Assembly: GCA_038316435.1 (NCBI GenBank)
Contig: JBBQAQ010000004.1
Span: 87,981 to 151,980, forward strand
Origin: JACJXF01 sp038316435
Lineage (GTDB): Bacteria > Bacteroidota > Bacteroidia > Bacteroidales > GCA-2748055
DNA: 64,000 bases
Reading direction: 5' to 3'
Each line of letters begins with the position of its first letter. Positions within the stretch are counted from its first letter, which is position 1. Of the stretch, positions 35,411-43,983 are shown in pieces. Under the pieces are notes generated by a model. It saw only the letters and a program-made list of their open reading frames with translations, searched no databases and was not told the DNA's origin. A program made the position numbers and the translations under genes.

Positions 35411-36874
35411 TTAAAGGCTCTCCCCAAAATCTTCTTTGAATTTAGCTATGAGCTTTTTAGGCCAGTTGGAGGTTGGAGTAAGCCGTCCATTGAAGAAACG
35501 CAATACAGCAGGTTCTTCAGTAAATTTCAATCCTCCGATTAACTCACGATTCTTATATAACCAACTTACACGATCAACTACAAACATGGTCTGCGAAAGA
35601 GTAAATACTCGTCTTGGAAAAGCAAGTCTGAGTAGCTCAACATCAGCTAAAACGTCATTCCCATTACTGTCTCTTACGCTTGAAATTGTTCCGCGCTCCA
35701 TTCCCCGGATCCCTGAAACGATATATAATGCGGCCGCCAAAGCGCCTGCAGGATATTCTGCTTGTGGAATGTGTGGTAGAAATCCCATGGCATCAAGATG
35801 ACAACCAAGTGCACCTGCGGGAGTTACAACCGGAATACCTAGTTTATCCAATTCATTAACTGCATATTCAATAAAAGATGGTGACTGGGAAATTACAGTC
35901 TCGTCGGTTGTTTCATAGAGTCCTATGGCCATCGCTTCGATTTCACGAACCGACATCCCACCGTAAGTGGTAAAGCCTTCAAATAAAACAACGAGATCTC
36001 TCATTTTCATGTACAGGTCTTCGCTGTTTGTGCAGATTCCTCCCCCGCGGGTTGAGCTGACTTTACGGCTTGAAAAATATACAATATCAGCAAAACCACA
36101 CATGGTTGTAAGTATCTCTTGAATGGAGGTATTTTTGAATTCAGCTTCGCGTTTTTTGATAAAATACGCATTCTCCCCAATCAAACTAGCATCAAGCACT
36201 ACCATTATACCATGTTTCTTGGCTATTTCACGAACATCGCGCATGTTTTGAATTGAAAAAGGCTGACCGCCAATTAAATTGGTAGAGGCTTCAAGTCTTA
36301 TAAAAGGGATGTGATCTTTTCCATATTTTTCAATTACAGCCTTTAGTTTATTAATATCGATATTTCCCTTGAAAGGTACATTACTCTTGATTTTCAATGC
36401 ATCCTCGGTATAAATTTCCAAAACTTCACCACCGTTAAGTTCCATATGGGCTTTGGTAGTAGTGAAATGGTAATTCATTGGAATGACATCGCCTTTACTG
36501 ATAAAAGCCTGAGAAATAATGTTTTCGGCAGCTCTCCCCTGATGAACCGGCAGGAGCCATTTTTTTCCAAAGACTTCCTGTACTGCAGCTTCCATTCTGT
36601 AAAAACTCTGAGATCCCGCATAGGCATCATCAGCTCTGAGCATTGAAGAAATCTGATTGTCGCTCATGGCATTAGTACCGCTGTCGGTAAGCATATCAAG
36701 GAAAATATCCAATGTATTTAACTGAAAAGTATTGTAGCCTCCCTTTTCAATTGCATCGAATCGTTCGTCAACAGGCTTCAGAAATAATTTCTGCACCATT
36801 CTTACTTTATGCAGTTCAACAGGGATTTTAAGACCATTCGAGAATTTAATCTCAGGAGAAACATTCTTGCTCAT
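35411..36874 (-). CDS. Tryptophanase/tyrosine phenol-lyase family PLP enzyme
   Basis: About 487 residues from the ATG at 36872-36874; an in-frame TTG at 36904 would add ten. Family motifs: GGYNTFQL, LLTDSGTNAMSDNQ, LPVHQGRAAENI, HFTTTKAHMELNG, RLEASTNLIGGQPFS, MVVLDASLIGEN, and the PLP-lysine segment IVYFSSRKVSSTRGGGICT, where the Lys aligns with Lys270 of E. coli TnaA. Predicted reaction: beta-elimination on an aromatic amino acid giving pyruvate and ammonia. The substrate pocket is not obvious: SRKVSSTRGGG differs from the AKKD of classical TnaA, so tryptophan is not certain. Confidence 0.88.
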   Translation of the reverse strand: MSKNVSPEIKFSNGLKIPVELHKVRMVQKLFLKPVDERFDAIEKGGYNTFQLNTLDIFLDMLTDSGTNAMSDNQISSMLRADDAYAGSQSFYRMEAAVQEVFGKKWLLPVHQGRAAENIISQAFISKGDVIPMNYHFTTTKAHMELNGGEVLEIYTEDALKIKSNVPFKGNIDINKLKAVIEKYGKDHIPFIRLEASTNLIGGQPFSIQNMRDVREIAKKHGIMVVLDASLIGENAYFIKKREAEFKNTSIQEILTTMCGFADIVYFSSRKVSSTRGGGICTNSEDLYMKMRDLVVLFEGFTTYGGMSVREIEAMAIGLYETTDETVISQSPSFIEYAVNELDKLGIPVVTPAGALGCHLDAMGFLPHIPQAEYPAGALAAALYIVSGIRGMERGTISSVRDSNGNDVLADVELLRLAFPRRVFTLSQTMFVVDRVSWLYKNRELIGGLKFTEEPAVLRFFNGRLTPTSNWPKKLIAKFKEDFGESL

Positions 36875-37388
36875 AGTAGTTGAGGTTTTTGAAAATTTTA
36901 CCAAAAATAGAAGTTTTTTCGAAACTGAAAGTAATATGACTGTTTTTGTTACTTTTTGATACGTAAAATACGCTATTTTGAATAGTTTTAAATAGATGTT
37001 GAGTCAAAAGCATTATAGTGACAATTTATTATGGATTTTTGTAATCAATTATCGAAATAGAATTGCATTCCACTTATTTGCTTAGGCTAAAGCTTTTCTA
37101 CCCTATGTATTTTTTTGTTTTCTTTACAATAAATTTAAATATCTCCGGTATGCCATATGCAAAGCTCCTTTTTCCATTTTTACTCTTAAGTAGGTTTTAT
37201 CGGAAGTCCCCGTATTATGATGAGAGGTATTTGCTGTATCCTGTTGGCAGAGAATTGTAAAATTAAGTTCGGAAAAATCCGGAAACACTTAAAAAAAGTT
37301 TTTCCCTGATCTTTTCACCCGGCAATTTGTTATAAACAAACACGAAATAGTCTTTCTGAATTTCCCTTGATTTCTAAGTTCTCAAACT
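36875..37388. other. Non-coding stretch of about 510 bases
   Basis: No convincing gene. A 65-codon open frame exists at 37063-37260 but has no signal or family resemblance. A small inverted repeat TTTGTT-ATA-AACAAA (37326-37340) lies 49 bases upstream of the DUF454 start and could be a regulatory site. Confidence 0.5.
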
Positions 37389-37781
37389 ATGCTCCCAATA
37401 ATAAATAAAATAAAGAAAGGGTTTCTTGTGTTTGCAGGAACAGCTTTTGTTATAATCGGAATTATTGGAATTTTTGTTCCTCTGCTTCCCACAACGGTTT
37501 TCTTTCTTCTTGCAGCATACTGCTATGCAAGAAGCTCAAAAAAGTTTTACGACAAACTATTGAATAACAAATGGTTTGGGAGTTACATTAAAAACTACAG
37601 GGACAAAAAAGGAGTGAGTCTGAGAGTTAAAATAGTATCCATTTCAGTTTTATGGATTACTATTTTATATTCTGCATTTGTTTTTACTCAAAACATATAT
37701 CTCAGAATCGGCTTAATAATTATTGCACTCGGTGTAAGTATTCACTTACTAACTATAAAAACTTACAAAGCTGAGAACTGA
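37389..37781 (+). CDS. DUF454 (YbaN-type) inner-membrane protein
   Basis: The 130-residue protein has three membrane helices. The family pattern appears as GTAFVIIGIIGIFVPLLPTT (about 17-36) followed by FFLLAAYCYARSSKKFYDKL, then a helical cytoplasmic loop (WFGSYIKNYRDKKGV) and two more helices. The function is unknown. Its 3' end overlaps the convergent polyphosphate glucokinase gene by 19 bp. Confidence 0.92.
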   Translation: MLPIINKIKKGFLVFAGTAFVIIGIIGIFVPLLPTTVFFLLAAYCYARSSKKFYDKLLNNKWFGSYIKNYRDKKGVSLRVKIVSISVLWITILYSAFVFTQNIYLRIGLIIIALGVSIHLLTIKTYKAEN

Positions 37782-38545
37782 GAAGGTTTCAGCGATAATT
37801 TATATTTATATTTTGCTGAATAGGCAGCACCCACAATACCTGCGTTATTTTCCAATAGTGCCGGCATAATTTGTGCTCTTGATTTAATGAGTCCATTAAA
37901 AAGCTCTGATTTCTTGCTTACACCTCCCCCGATAATAATTAAATCGGGCCAGAGAAGGTCTTCCATGCGCTTAACATATTCGTTAAAACGTCCGGCCCAT
38001 TTCTCCCAGCTCAGGTGATCGCTTTTACGGGCTGCATCCGAAGCATATAACTCTGCATCCGCACCATTGAGGATAATATGCCCCATTTCAAGGTTTGGAA
38101 CCAGTTTCCCTCTTGAAAACATCACTGTGCCAAGTCCTGTGCCAACAGTAATCAGCAATATAAGACCTTTATTACCTCTCCCTGCACCAAATTTCATCTC
38201 GGCCAAACCAGCAGCATCGGCATCATTAACAACACTGACGGGGCAAGCAGTAGCATCCGAAAATAATTTTTCAATATTTGTATTGATCCACGAATTATCA
38301 ACATTTGCGGCAGTTCTGACCAAACCATTCTGAACTACACCAGGGTATCCTGCACCTATGGGACCTTCCCATTTATAATGATCCACAATTTGCTTTACAA
38401 TTTCAGAAATAGCCTCAGGACTTGCTAATTCAGGTGTTGGAATTCGAAAGCGTTCGGTGAGCATTTCCCCTTTTTTAGTATTTACAATTGCACCTTTAAC
38501 TCCGGAGCCCCCGATATCTATTCCTAAAACATTTGTATAATTCAT
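37763..38545 (-). CDS. ppgK: Polyphosphate glucokinase (ROK family)
   Basis: This 260-residue protein has phosphate-1 motif VLGIDIGGSGVKGAIV (6-21), the polyphosphate-glucokinase-type segment VNDADAAGLAEMKFGAG, TVGTGLGTVMF and the late IIIGGGVSKK. The pairing of NDADAAGLAEM with LSWEKWAGRFNEYV and PDLIIIGGG is what separates PpgK from plain ROK glucokinases. Predicted reaction: phosphorylation of glucose with polyphosphate (EC 2.7.1.63), often also ATP. Convergent overlap of 19 bp with the DUF454 gene. No pathway neighbour is visible. Confidence 0.88.
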   Translation of the reverse strand: MNYTNVLGIDIGGSGVKGAIVNTKKGEMLTERFRIPTPELASPEAISEIVKQIVDHYKWEGPIGAGYPGVVQNGLVRTAANVDNSWINTNIEKLFSDATACPVSVVNDADAAGLAEMKFGAGRGNKGLILLITVGTGLGTVMFSRGKLVPNLEMGHIILNGADAELYASDAARKSDHLSWEKWAGRFNEYVKRMEDLLWPDLIIIGGGVSKKSELFNGLIKSRAQIMPALLENNAGIVGAAYSAKYKYKLSLKPSQFSAL

Positions 38546-38758
38546 CTCCTTAGGTATTTTTTACGCTCGAAAGCGAAAATATTGAAAGTCTGAAATTACA
38601 AACAAAATAAAGTTAAATCAAAAAAAAATCATAAATATGAATATAAGCGATGATAATTGTTTTTGCCTAAATAAACTCTAACTTTAAAAGTCCCGATACT
38701 TGCATAACGCAAAACCTCTAAGCCTTTATTTATCAATACTTAATATAATCTGATTTGT

Positions 38759-39151
38759 ATGTATTCTGATGCCATGGTATATGATTGGTCTGCTTTTACT
38801 ATTTTAATTGTGGAGGATGATGTGTCAAGTACATTTTATCTAAAAGAGGTTTTGAAGGACACAAGGGCTGAAATTCTTCATGCTCCCGATGGTCAGCAGG
38901 CTCTTGATCTATGCATTTCAAATCCTTCCATCAACATCATCCTGATGGATATAAAAATGCCAGTTATGAATGGTATTGATGCAACAATCGCTATAAAACG
39001 CATCCGACCTAACATACATATCATTGCTCAAACCGCCAATTCCATGTACGACCATCATATTAAGTGCCTTGAAGCTGGATGCACCGATTTTATTGTAAAA
39101 CCTGTAGACTCAGTTGAACTACTTCTGATAATTAGCAACTATCTGAAATAG
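38759..39151 (+). CDS. Single-domain response regulator
   Basis: This 130-residue receiver has the acidic pair VEDD (18-21), phospho-acceptor Asp64 in MDIKMPVMNG, Thr in AQTANS and Lys114 in VKP. The start YDWSAFTILIVEDD is typical of receiver domains found as C-terminal parts of hybrid kinases in Bacteroidota, so it may have been freed from such a protein. A second possible start is the Met at 38774. It stands alone; the partner kinase is not adjacent. The stop is one base from the stop of the convergent acylase gene. Confidence 0.92.
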   Translation: MYSDAMVYDWSAFTILIVEDDVSSTFYLKEVLKDTRAEILHAPDGQQALDLCISNPSINIILMDIKMPVMNGIDATIAIKRIRPNIHIIAQTANSMYDHHIKCLEAGCTDFIVKPVDSVELLLIISNYLK

Positions 39152-39152
39152 C

Positions 39153-41561
39153 TTATTTTCCAGTCTGAAATTTCATTTCAAACATTTTAATCTTCGCAAC
39201 ACTTCCCTGTGAAAAAGGATCTTTGTGATATTTATAATCCAGGTACATCTTAGTCTGGTCGCAATAGAAATCACTTGCAGGAATGCCCGATTGTCCAGTA
39301 GGAATAACTGTTAGCGAATTATCCCAATCTCCCACAGTGAAAATATGCCGATGGGAAGATCCGTGATTAGAGAGAAATGGCGTGTCAAAAGGAAAGGAAT
39401 ACGGGCTTACCGTGTGATAACTTCCACCAACAGGAAAGGGGCCTTTGTTCAGGTTGAATGCGCGATCCAGAACCTTTACTTTTCCCAATGGATGCATAAG
39501 AGTTAAGGTATGAACTTTCCCCCAATCCCAGGCATTAACCTCATTGCCAAGTCTATTGTTCAAAATAACCACAGCAGCTTTAAATGCTTCATTTATATTG
39601 TCCTTAAATGTCTCTTTTTTATTGGGAGTTTTAACATTATCGCACCAAAGCGATTCTTTTTTCACTATCAGCCCGTCAATTAAATAGGTTGGCATCAAAT
39701 CCTGATCGATGAATTTCTTGTATACTTCAGGCCCAAGCTCATCTTCAAAAATTGCTCGTGTTAATTCGATGTATGTCTGCTCGAAAATTGTTGATGCAAT
39801 ACTGTATACCGGCATTGAAAAACCCCAGTTTTTCAACTGATCGAGAGCAGCTATTTCCATTTCAGTCATCTCAGCTTTGCATTCTTCAAGGGAGGAAATT
39901 AGAATCGGAGTCATTTTTTTCGCATAACGGGAATTCTGATCAGACTGAATCTTCATAAAATCCTCAACTCCCAATTTGTCTTTTGCTGTGAGATTCTCAA
40001 CGATGGCTTCATATCTGAAAGGCAGATCGAACCAGCATGAAATGTAATAAGGATAATTGTCTCCAATGGTCCGGTTATTAGCAGATGCGATATAGCCGCA
40101 TTTCGGATTAAAAGTAACAGGCAACTCTTCGAAAGGAATAAGGCTGGTCCAGTCATTCAGCGAAGTATCGCCGGCTGCGAATAGCACAGGATTTCCTTTA
40201 CGAATGGGAACTCCGCCAACTGTTTGCATACCAATATTTCCATCTACATCAGCATAAGCGATGTTCTGACTAATTGCAATAAAGGACTTAGCTGCATCAC
40301 GAAATTCGTTCCAGTTTCCAGCCCGGTTGAATGCATAAATTGAGGCTATTTCATTGCTGAAGGAGTTTCCTATCCAGCGCATTGAAACCACTTTGTTTTT
40401 AATTCCCTTGAAACTTGAGATCACAGGACCACGGTGAGTAAAACGGTTATAACGAACAACTGTATCTCCCTCTTTAGTATAAATAATTTCCTTTTTAGTT
40501 TCTAGTGGAAGCCATTTCCCATCGAGTTTATAGAGGCTTGAGTCTTCTTTTGAAAGAGTCTCAACATAAAAATCCATATCATCGAGCATAACATTGGTCA
40601 TACCCCATGCAATTCGTTCATTATGCCCGCAAATTACAAATGGCTGACCGGGTAATGCAACTCCTGTAACATTAAGTTTGCCGGGCACTTCCTGATGTAT
40701 CTGATACCAGATTCCGGGAGCATTCAGCTCAAGGTGCATATCGTTGGCAAGAATTGGCTTGCCTGTTTTACTTTTTGCTCCGGAAACCACCCAATTGTTG
40801 GATGCTTGAAGAACCTGCAGTCCAAGGTCTTTAATGATTCGGTCGATATGGTCAAGTTCGGAAACAAAATCAGAACCCGTTGGAAGCAGACTGTCCTGAT
40901 GAACATAAAGTTGTTGCATTTTCATGTCGGGAATAAGTTCTTTGACATGAGCTTCATCAACCAGTTCGCCGGCTTTGTAAAGCACTACTTCTGTCTGCCA
41001 TGCCATAGTTAGTCCCCACGACATATACCCAATAAGATTGGCGGAATGAATGGGCTCCCAAGGTTCAGGTTTATATCCAAGAATGGTAAATTCAACAGGA
41101 AGCTTATCTGTGTTTTCAGTGATATACTGGTTTATACCATCGGCAAAAGCTTGCAGACATTGAACAACTTCCGTGCTGCAGCTATCGATTACCATGTGTG
41201 ATTTCTCAATAAATCGCAATGACCTGAAAAGCTGATCGGCAGTAACCAGGTCTTTTCCGAAAATCTCAGATAAACGGCCTGTTGTGAGCCTTCGGAGTAA
41301 ATCCATTTGCCAAAGTCTGTCTTGCGCCATAAGATATCCTGTTGCCCGGTAAGCATCATATTCGCTGGCTGCAAGAATATGCGGAATGGCGAAACTATCG
41401 CGGCTAACACTTACTTCTGCTCCAAGGCCGGAAAGAACAATACTCTTGTTATAATCCGGTAAGGCCCTTTTGGAAATAAACTTAATATAAACTCCTCCGG
41501 CAACAGCGGCAAAAATGATAACTATTAATAGTCCGATTAAACTTGTTCTGAGGATTTTCAT
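39153..41561 (-). CDS. Penicillin acylase family (Ntn-hydrolase) protein
   Basis: The 802-residue protein has an N-terminal membrane/signal helix (about 7-25), an alpha chain beginning IVLSGLGAEVSVSRDSFAIP with AYRATGYLMAQDRLWQMDLL, and a beta chain beginning at the autocatalytic nucleophile Ser254 in LQASNNWVV (family form SNNWVV). HLELNAPGIWYQ follows. Precursor processing would release a chain of about 220 residues from one of about 550. Family members cleave amide bonds of penicillin G, cephalosporins, acyl-homoserine lactones or N-acyl amino acids; the pocket does not reveal which. Periplasmic. Monocistronic. Confidence 0.92.
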   Translation of the reverse strand: MKILRTSLIGLLIVIIFAAVAGGVYIKFISKRALPDYNKSIVLSGLGAEVSVSRDSFAIPHILAASEYDAYRATGYLMAQDRLWQMDLLRRLTTGRLSEIFGKDLVTADQLFRSLRFIEKSHMVIDSCSTEVVQCLQAFADGINQYITENTDKLPVEFTILGYKPEPWEPIHSANLIGYMSWGLTMAWQTEVVLYKAGELVDEAHVKELIPDMKMQQLYVHQDSLLPTGSDFVSELDHIDRIIKDLGLQVLQASNNWVVSGAKSKTGKPILANDMHLELNAPGIWYQIHQEVPGKLNVTGVALPGQPFVICGHNERIAWGMTNVMLDDMDFYVETLSKEDSSLYKLDGKWLPLETKKEIIYTKEGDTVVRYNRFTHRGPVISSFKGIKNKVVSMRWIGNSFSNEIASIYAFNRAGNWNEFRDAAKSFIAISQNIAYADVDGNIGMQTVGGVPIRKGNPVLFAAGDTSLNDWTSLIPFEELPVTFNPKCGYIASANNRTIGDNYPYYISCWFDLPFRYEAIVENLTAKDKLGVEDFMKIQSDQNSRYAKKMTPILISSLEECKAEMTEMEIAALDQLKNWGFSMPVYSIASTIFEQTYIELTRAIFEDELGPEVYKKFIDQDLMPTYLIDGLIVKKESLWCDNVKTPNKKETFKDNINEAFKAAVVILNNRLGNEVNAWDWGKVHTLTLMHPLGKVKVLDRAFNLNKGPFPVGGSYHTVSPYSFPFDTPFLSNHGSSHRHIFTVGDWDNSLTVIPTGQSGIPASDFYCDQTKMYLDYKYHKDPFSQGSVAKIKMFEMKFQTGK

Positions 41562-41628
41562 GCTTATGTTTTAAATACTACTGAGATACAATTCTAAGGA
41601 TAATTATTCTATCCTCCCCGAATTTTAT

Positions 41629-41706
41629 TTATAAGTGATCGCTTAATTCGGTGGACTCTTCATCTCTAAACCTTTCCGGCGGAATTATCATTAAAATATT
41701 TTTCAT
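41629..41706 (-). pseudogene. N-terminal fragment of a DJ-1/PfpI-family gene
   Basis: On the minus strand a 25-codon frame reads MKNILMIIPPERFRDEE and eight further residues before a stop. The first 17 residues match the N-terminal strand and loop of DJ-1/PfpI proteins (MKKILMIIPP-DFRDEE). The rest of a 170-residue protein is absent; what follows in the next 70 bases does not resemble it. It is either a decayed gene or a recombination scar. Confidence 0.55.
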
Positions 41707-41826
41707 AAGATCATACTTTTTAATAATTGCAAAGGACGTTTTTGTAATATGGCACACAACTATTTAATAAGTCTTACGCTATATATTAATAATATGTCCA
41801 CGACATTTTTTTTGCCTTGTGCCAAA

Positions 41827-42882
41827 CTATTTAATAAGCCTAACTTTTAAACGCACTGGCTGATGGTCAGAATTTTTAAACTCCTTGTCAATAGTGCTTA
41901 CTTTGACCATTTCAATATTTGGCGATAGGAGATAGAAATCTATAATTGTTGTTGGTGTAACGCCTCGTTTATAGGAAGTTACTACTCTGCGGTTACTTGC
42001 GAATATTGGATCAAATGCCCATTTCCAGTCATCAGGAAGATATCCGTTTGGAATGAGGGTGAAATCAACATTATCAAACACATCTGCTTTGAATTCAGGT
42101 TTAAATGCCGGGGGAGATTGATTCCAGTCTCCTCCCACTAAAACATAATTGCCTTTTTCATATTCCCGGATCAGAAATTCTTTGAGATATGCCATTTCCT
42201 GGGTTCTCAAAACTCCACCTGCATCATAAGCCGAATTATGAGTATTTATAATCAGTAACTCTTTGCCACTGGCCATAGGATAACGGTTTACCAAAAAGCA
42301 ACGGTCTAACATAAATAAGGATTTTGGCCATGCAAATTTTCCCGGGAAACTCCATCTTACACTTCCCGAAGGCGAAGCTTTACTCAGTGTTTGCAGCCCC
42401 GATTTAACTTTACCCATGGGGTCTGCAGGCGGAAGCGGCACGAAAAATACATCATAGTTTTTCCCAAAGAAAGATTTATAATTTGGCAGTGCAGCAGCGA
42501 TGCTATCGTACTCACAAATATTATAACTGCGTTTAGATTTTACATCAACTTCCTGAAGTAAAATAAATTCCAAACTATCATTTTTTTGAAGTTCAGCAAT
42601 AACATTCTGCAGATTGGTGATGACCTGATCGCGACTTGTCCTAACTTTCTCTCCCCCGTCATAAAAGAAATCCATGTCGGAATCGAGTCCGCAATACCCA
42701 ATATTCCAAATCATTAGGTCAATTTCCGTCCATTCAGGAAAGTTATCCGTAGTTGTAGATTCTAAAACAACTTCCATCTTGGCAGGCTTGTAATCAGTTA
42801 TAGTGGCGTAAAATATCAGGGATGCGAAAACCAGGATACCAAGTACAAATATCCAGAATATAACTTTTAGTATTGTTTTCAT
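41827..42882 (-). CDS. Endonuclease/exonuclease/phosphatase (EEP) family protein
   Basis: This 351-residue protein has one N-terminal membrane helix (about 5-27), then an EEP fold with DLMIWNIGYCG (about 55-65, Asn catalytic-type position), LLQEVD (Glu), NTHNSAYDAGG, VGGDWNQSP (catalytic Asp and Asn) and NSDHQPVRL (terminal His). All the metal-binding and catalytic residues of the family can be found. Predicted activity: hydrolysis of phosphodiesters, on nucleic acid, inositol phosphate or lipid head groups, at the outer face of the inner membrane. It follows the YhhN-like gene by 90 bp on the same strand. Confidence 0.88.
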   Translation of the reverse strand: MKTILKVIFWIFVLGILVFASLIFYATITDYKPAKMEVVLESTTTDNFPEWTEIDLMIWNIGYCGLDSDMDFFYDGGEKVRTSRDQVITNLQNVIAELQKNDSLEFILLQEVDVKSKRSYNICEYDSIAAALPNYKSFFGKNYDVFFVPLPPADPMGKVKSGLQTLSKASPSGSVRWSFPGKFAWPKSLFMLDRCFLVNRYPMASGKELLIINTHNSAYDAGGVLRTQEMAYLKEFLIREYEKGNYVLVGGDWNQSPPAFKPEFKADVFDNVDFTLIPNGYLPDDWKWAFDPIFASNRRVVTSYKRGVTPTTIIDFYLLSPNIEMVKVSTIDKEFKNSDHQPVRLKVRLIK

Positions 42883-42972
42883 AGCAATTTATCAATTTAT
42901 ACTATTAATATTTATTCGGAAACTTTAACAATTCAAGTGTAACATAACTTTAAAAAAACTCAGTATTTAAAA

Positions 42973-43683
42973 TTAATTTTCAGCTTTTTGAGAAATAATA
43001 TTTTGCCGGATGCAACCAAGAATAATCAGATACTGTGCGGTGACGTATGTGATCATAATCAGTATACCTGCAAAATCAATTTTCATTTGAAACCGGTTTA
43101 TGGCAATCAATGAATCGGAAATTACAAAAAGAATTGCTCCAAAAACTACCAGTATATAACTTAAGCCGTTTACTTTCCCATACCTATTCAGTGCCGATAA
43201 AAGCATCATTAGGATTATTACCATGTAGGCAATTACTGGTATCCTCATATCACCGAGTTTTCTATAAAGGAAATACATCATAACGGTTCCAAAAAGAAGC
43301 ACCAGAATTGTCTGGTAAAGCCTACTGGAAAAGATTAGATTTTTACCCTTAGGCAAAATAAAAGCTACGAAATAAATCAATTGTGTGATTAGGAAAGCTG
43401 CCAGGCCAACGATAAAAAGTTTATCCCCTGAAAAATGAAATGGCAAATTTCCATCTGCAAGCTGTAAGCTAACATCTCCTACCCAGGAGAAAAACAGTCC
43501 GGTCATGATAATTCTGTGAAAGAGTCCATAATTTCCTCTTACCTCAAAGTGGTAAAAAACCATAAGGGATGGAATTATTAAGCCTTTAGCAATCAAAGCC
43601 GGAATAGCCACATGTGTATTTTCTAAAACGATAAAGACTATTGAAATAAGGAAATACCAAAGAGTAAAACGATTCTGGTTCAT
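42973..43683 (-). CDS. YhhN-family membrane protein (lysoplasmalogenase-like)
   Basis: The 236-residue protein has about seven membrane helices. Family features: LIAKGLIIPSLMVFYH, GLFFSWVGDVSLQLAD (with the conserved Asp), and VFGAILFVISDSLIAINRF (with SDS). Mammalian and some bacterial members hydrolyse the vinyl ether bond of lysoplasmenyl lipids; others have no proven activity. The upstream position relative to the EEP hydrolase suggests a shared lipid role (inference only). Confidence 0.9.
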   Translation of the reverse strand: MNQNRFTLWYFLISIVFIVLENTHVAIPALIAKGLIIPSLMVFYHFEVRGNYGLFHRIIMTGLFFSWVGDVSLQLADGNLPFHFSGDKLFIVGLAAFLITQLIYFVAFILPKGKNLIFSSRLYQTILVLLFGTVMMYFLYRKLGDMRIPVIAYMVIILMMLLSALNRYGKVNGLSYILVVFGAILFVISDSLIAINRFQMKIDFAGILIMITYVTAQYLIILGCIRQNIISQKAEN

Positions 43684-43983
43684 ATAGGAGATTAATGGCC
43701 GTTAGTATGCGAAAGCACCGTTAAAAATACGATTTTTTTTATAAAGTCATAGTATTTACAGGAATTTGGTTGAAAAGCCTTAAATTAAACCGAAGTTGAA
43801 GCCTTATAGAATTCAAACTATGATGGCTTTCAAAATCCTGTAGTCGATTGATTTCACAACAATTTTTCCAAATAATTTATTCGCCATTTTAATGAATCTG
43901 GGAATGAAACGTCAACTCATTAGTCGTCTCTTTTCAATTCAAAAAAAATTCCTAAATTGCTTCACTAAACTAATTCACTGCTA
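43684..43983. other. Divergent intergenic region of 300 bases
   Basis: Between the YhhN-like gene and the surface-antigen gene I see no open frame, repeat or terminator; AT-rich sequence near 43940-43975 must hold the promoter of the plus-strand gene but no clear TAnnTTTG box stands out. Confidence 0.4.

Noticed and set aside
36875..36904. TTG start that would lengthen the tryptophanase-like protein by ten residues
   Set aside because: An ATG at 36874 gives the family-typical N-terminus; the extension is not similar to relatives that I recall.
37063..37260. 65-codon plus-strand open frame
   Set aside because: No family resemblance, no ribosome-binding site, and composition looks like chance in an AT-rich gap.
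42930..42990. A half copy of the shared operator (minus strand, ATGTTACACTTGAA with a similar 14-bp spacer) upstream of the EEP gene
   Set aside because: The left box does not match and no TAnnTTTG-like element lies 14 bp after the right box; it also overlaps the end of the YhhN-like gene.
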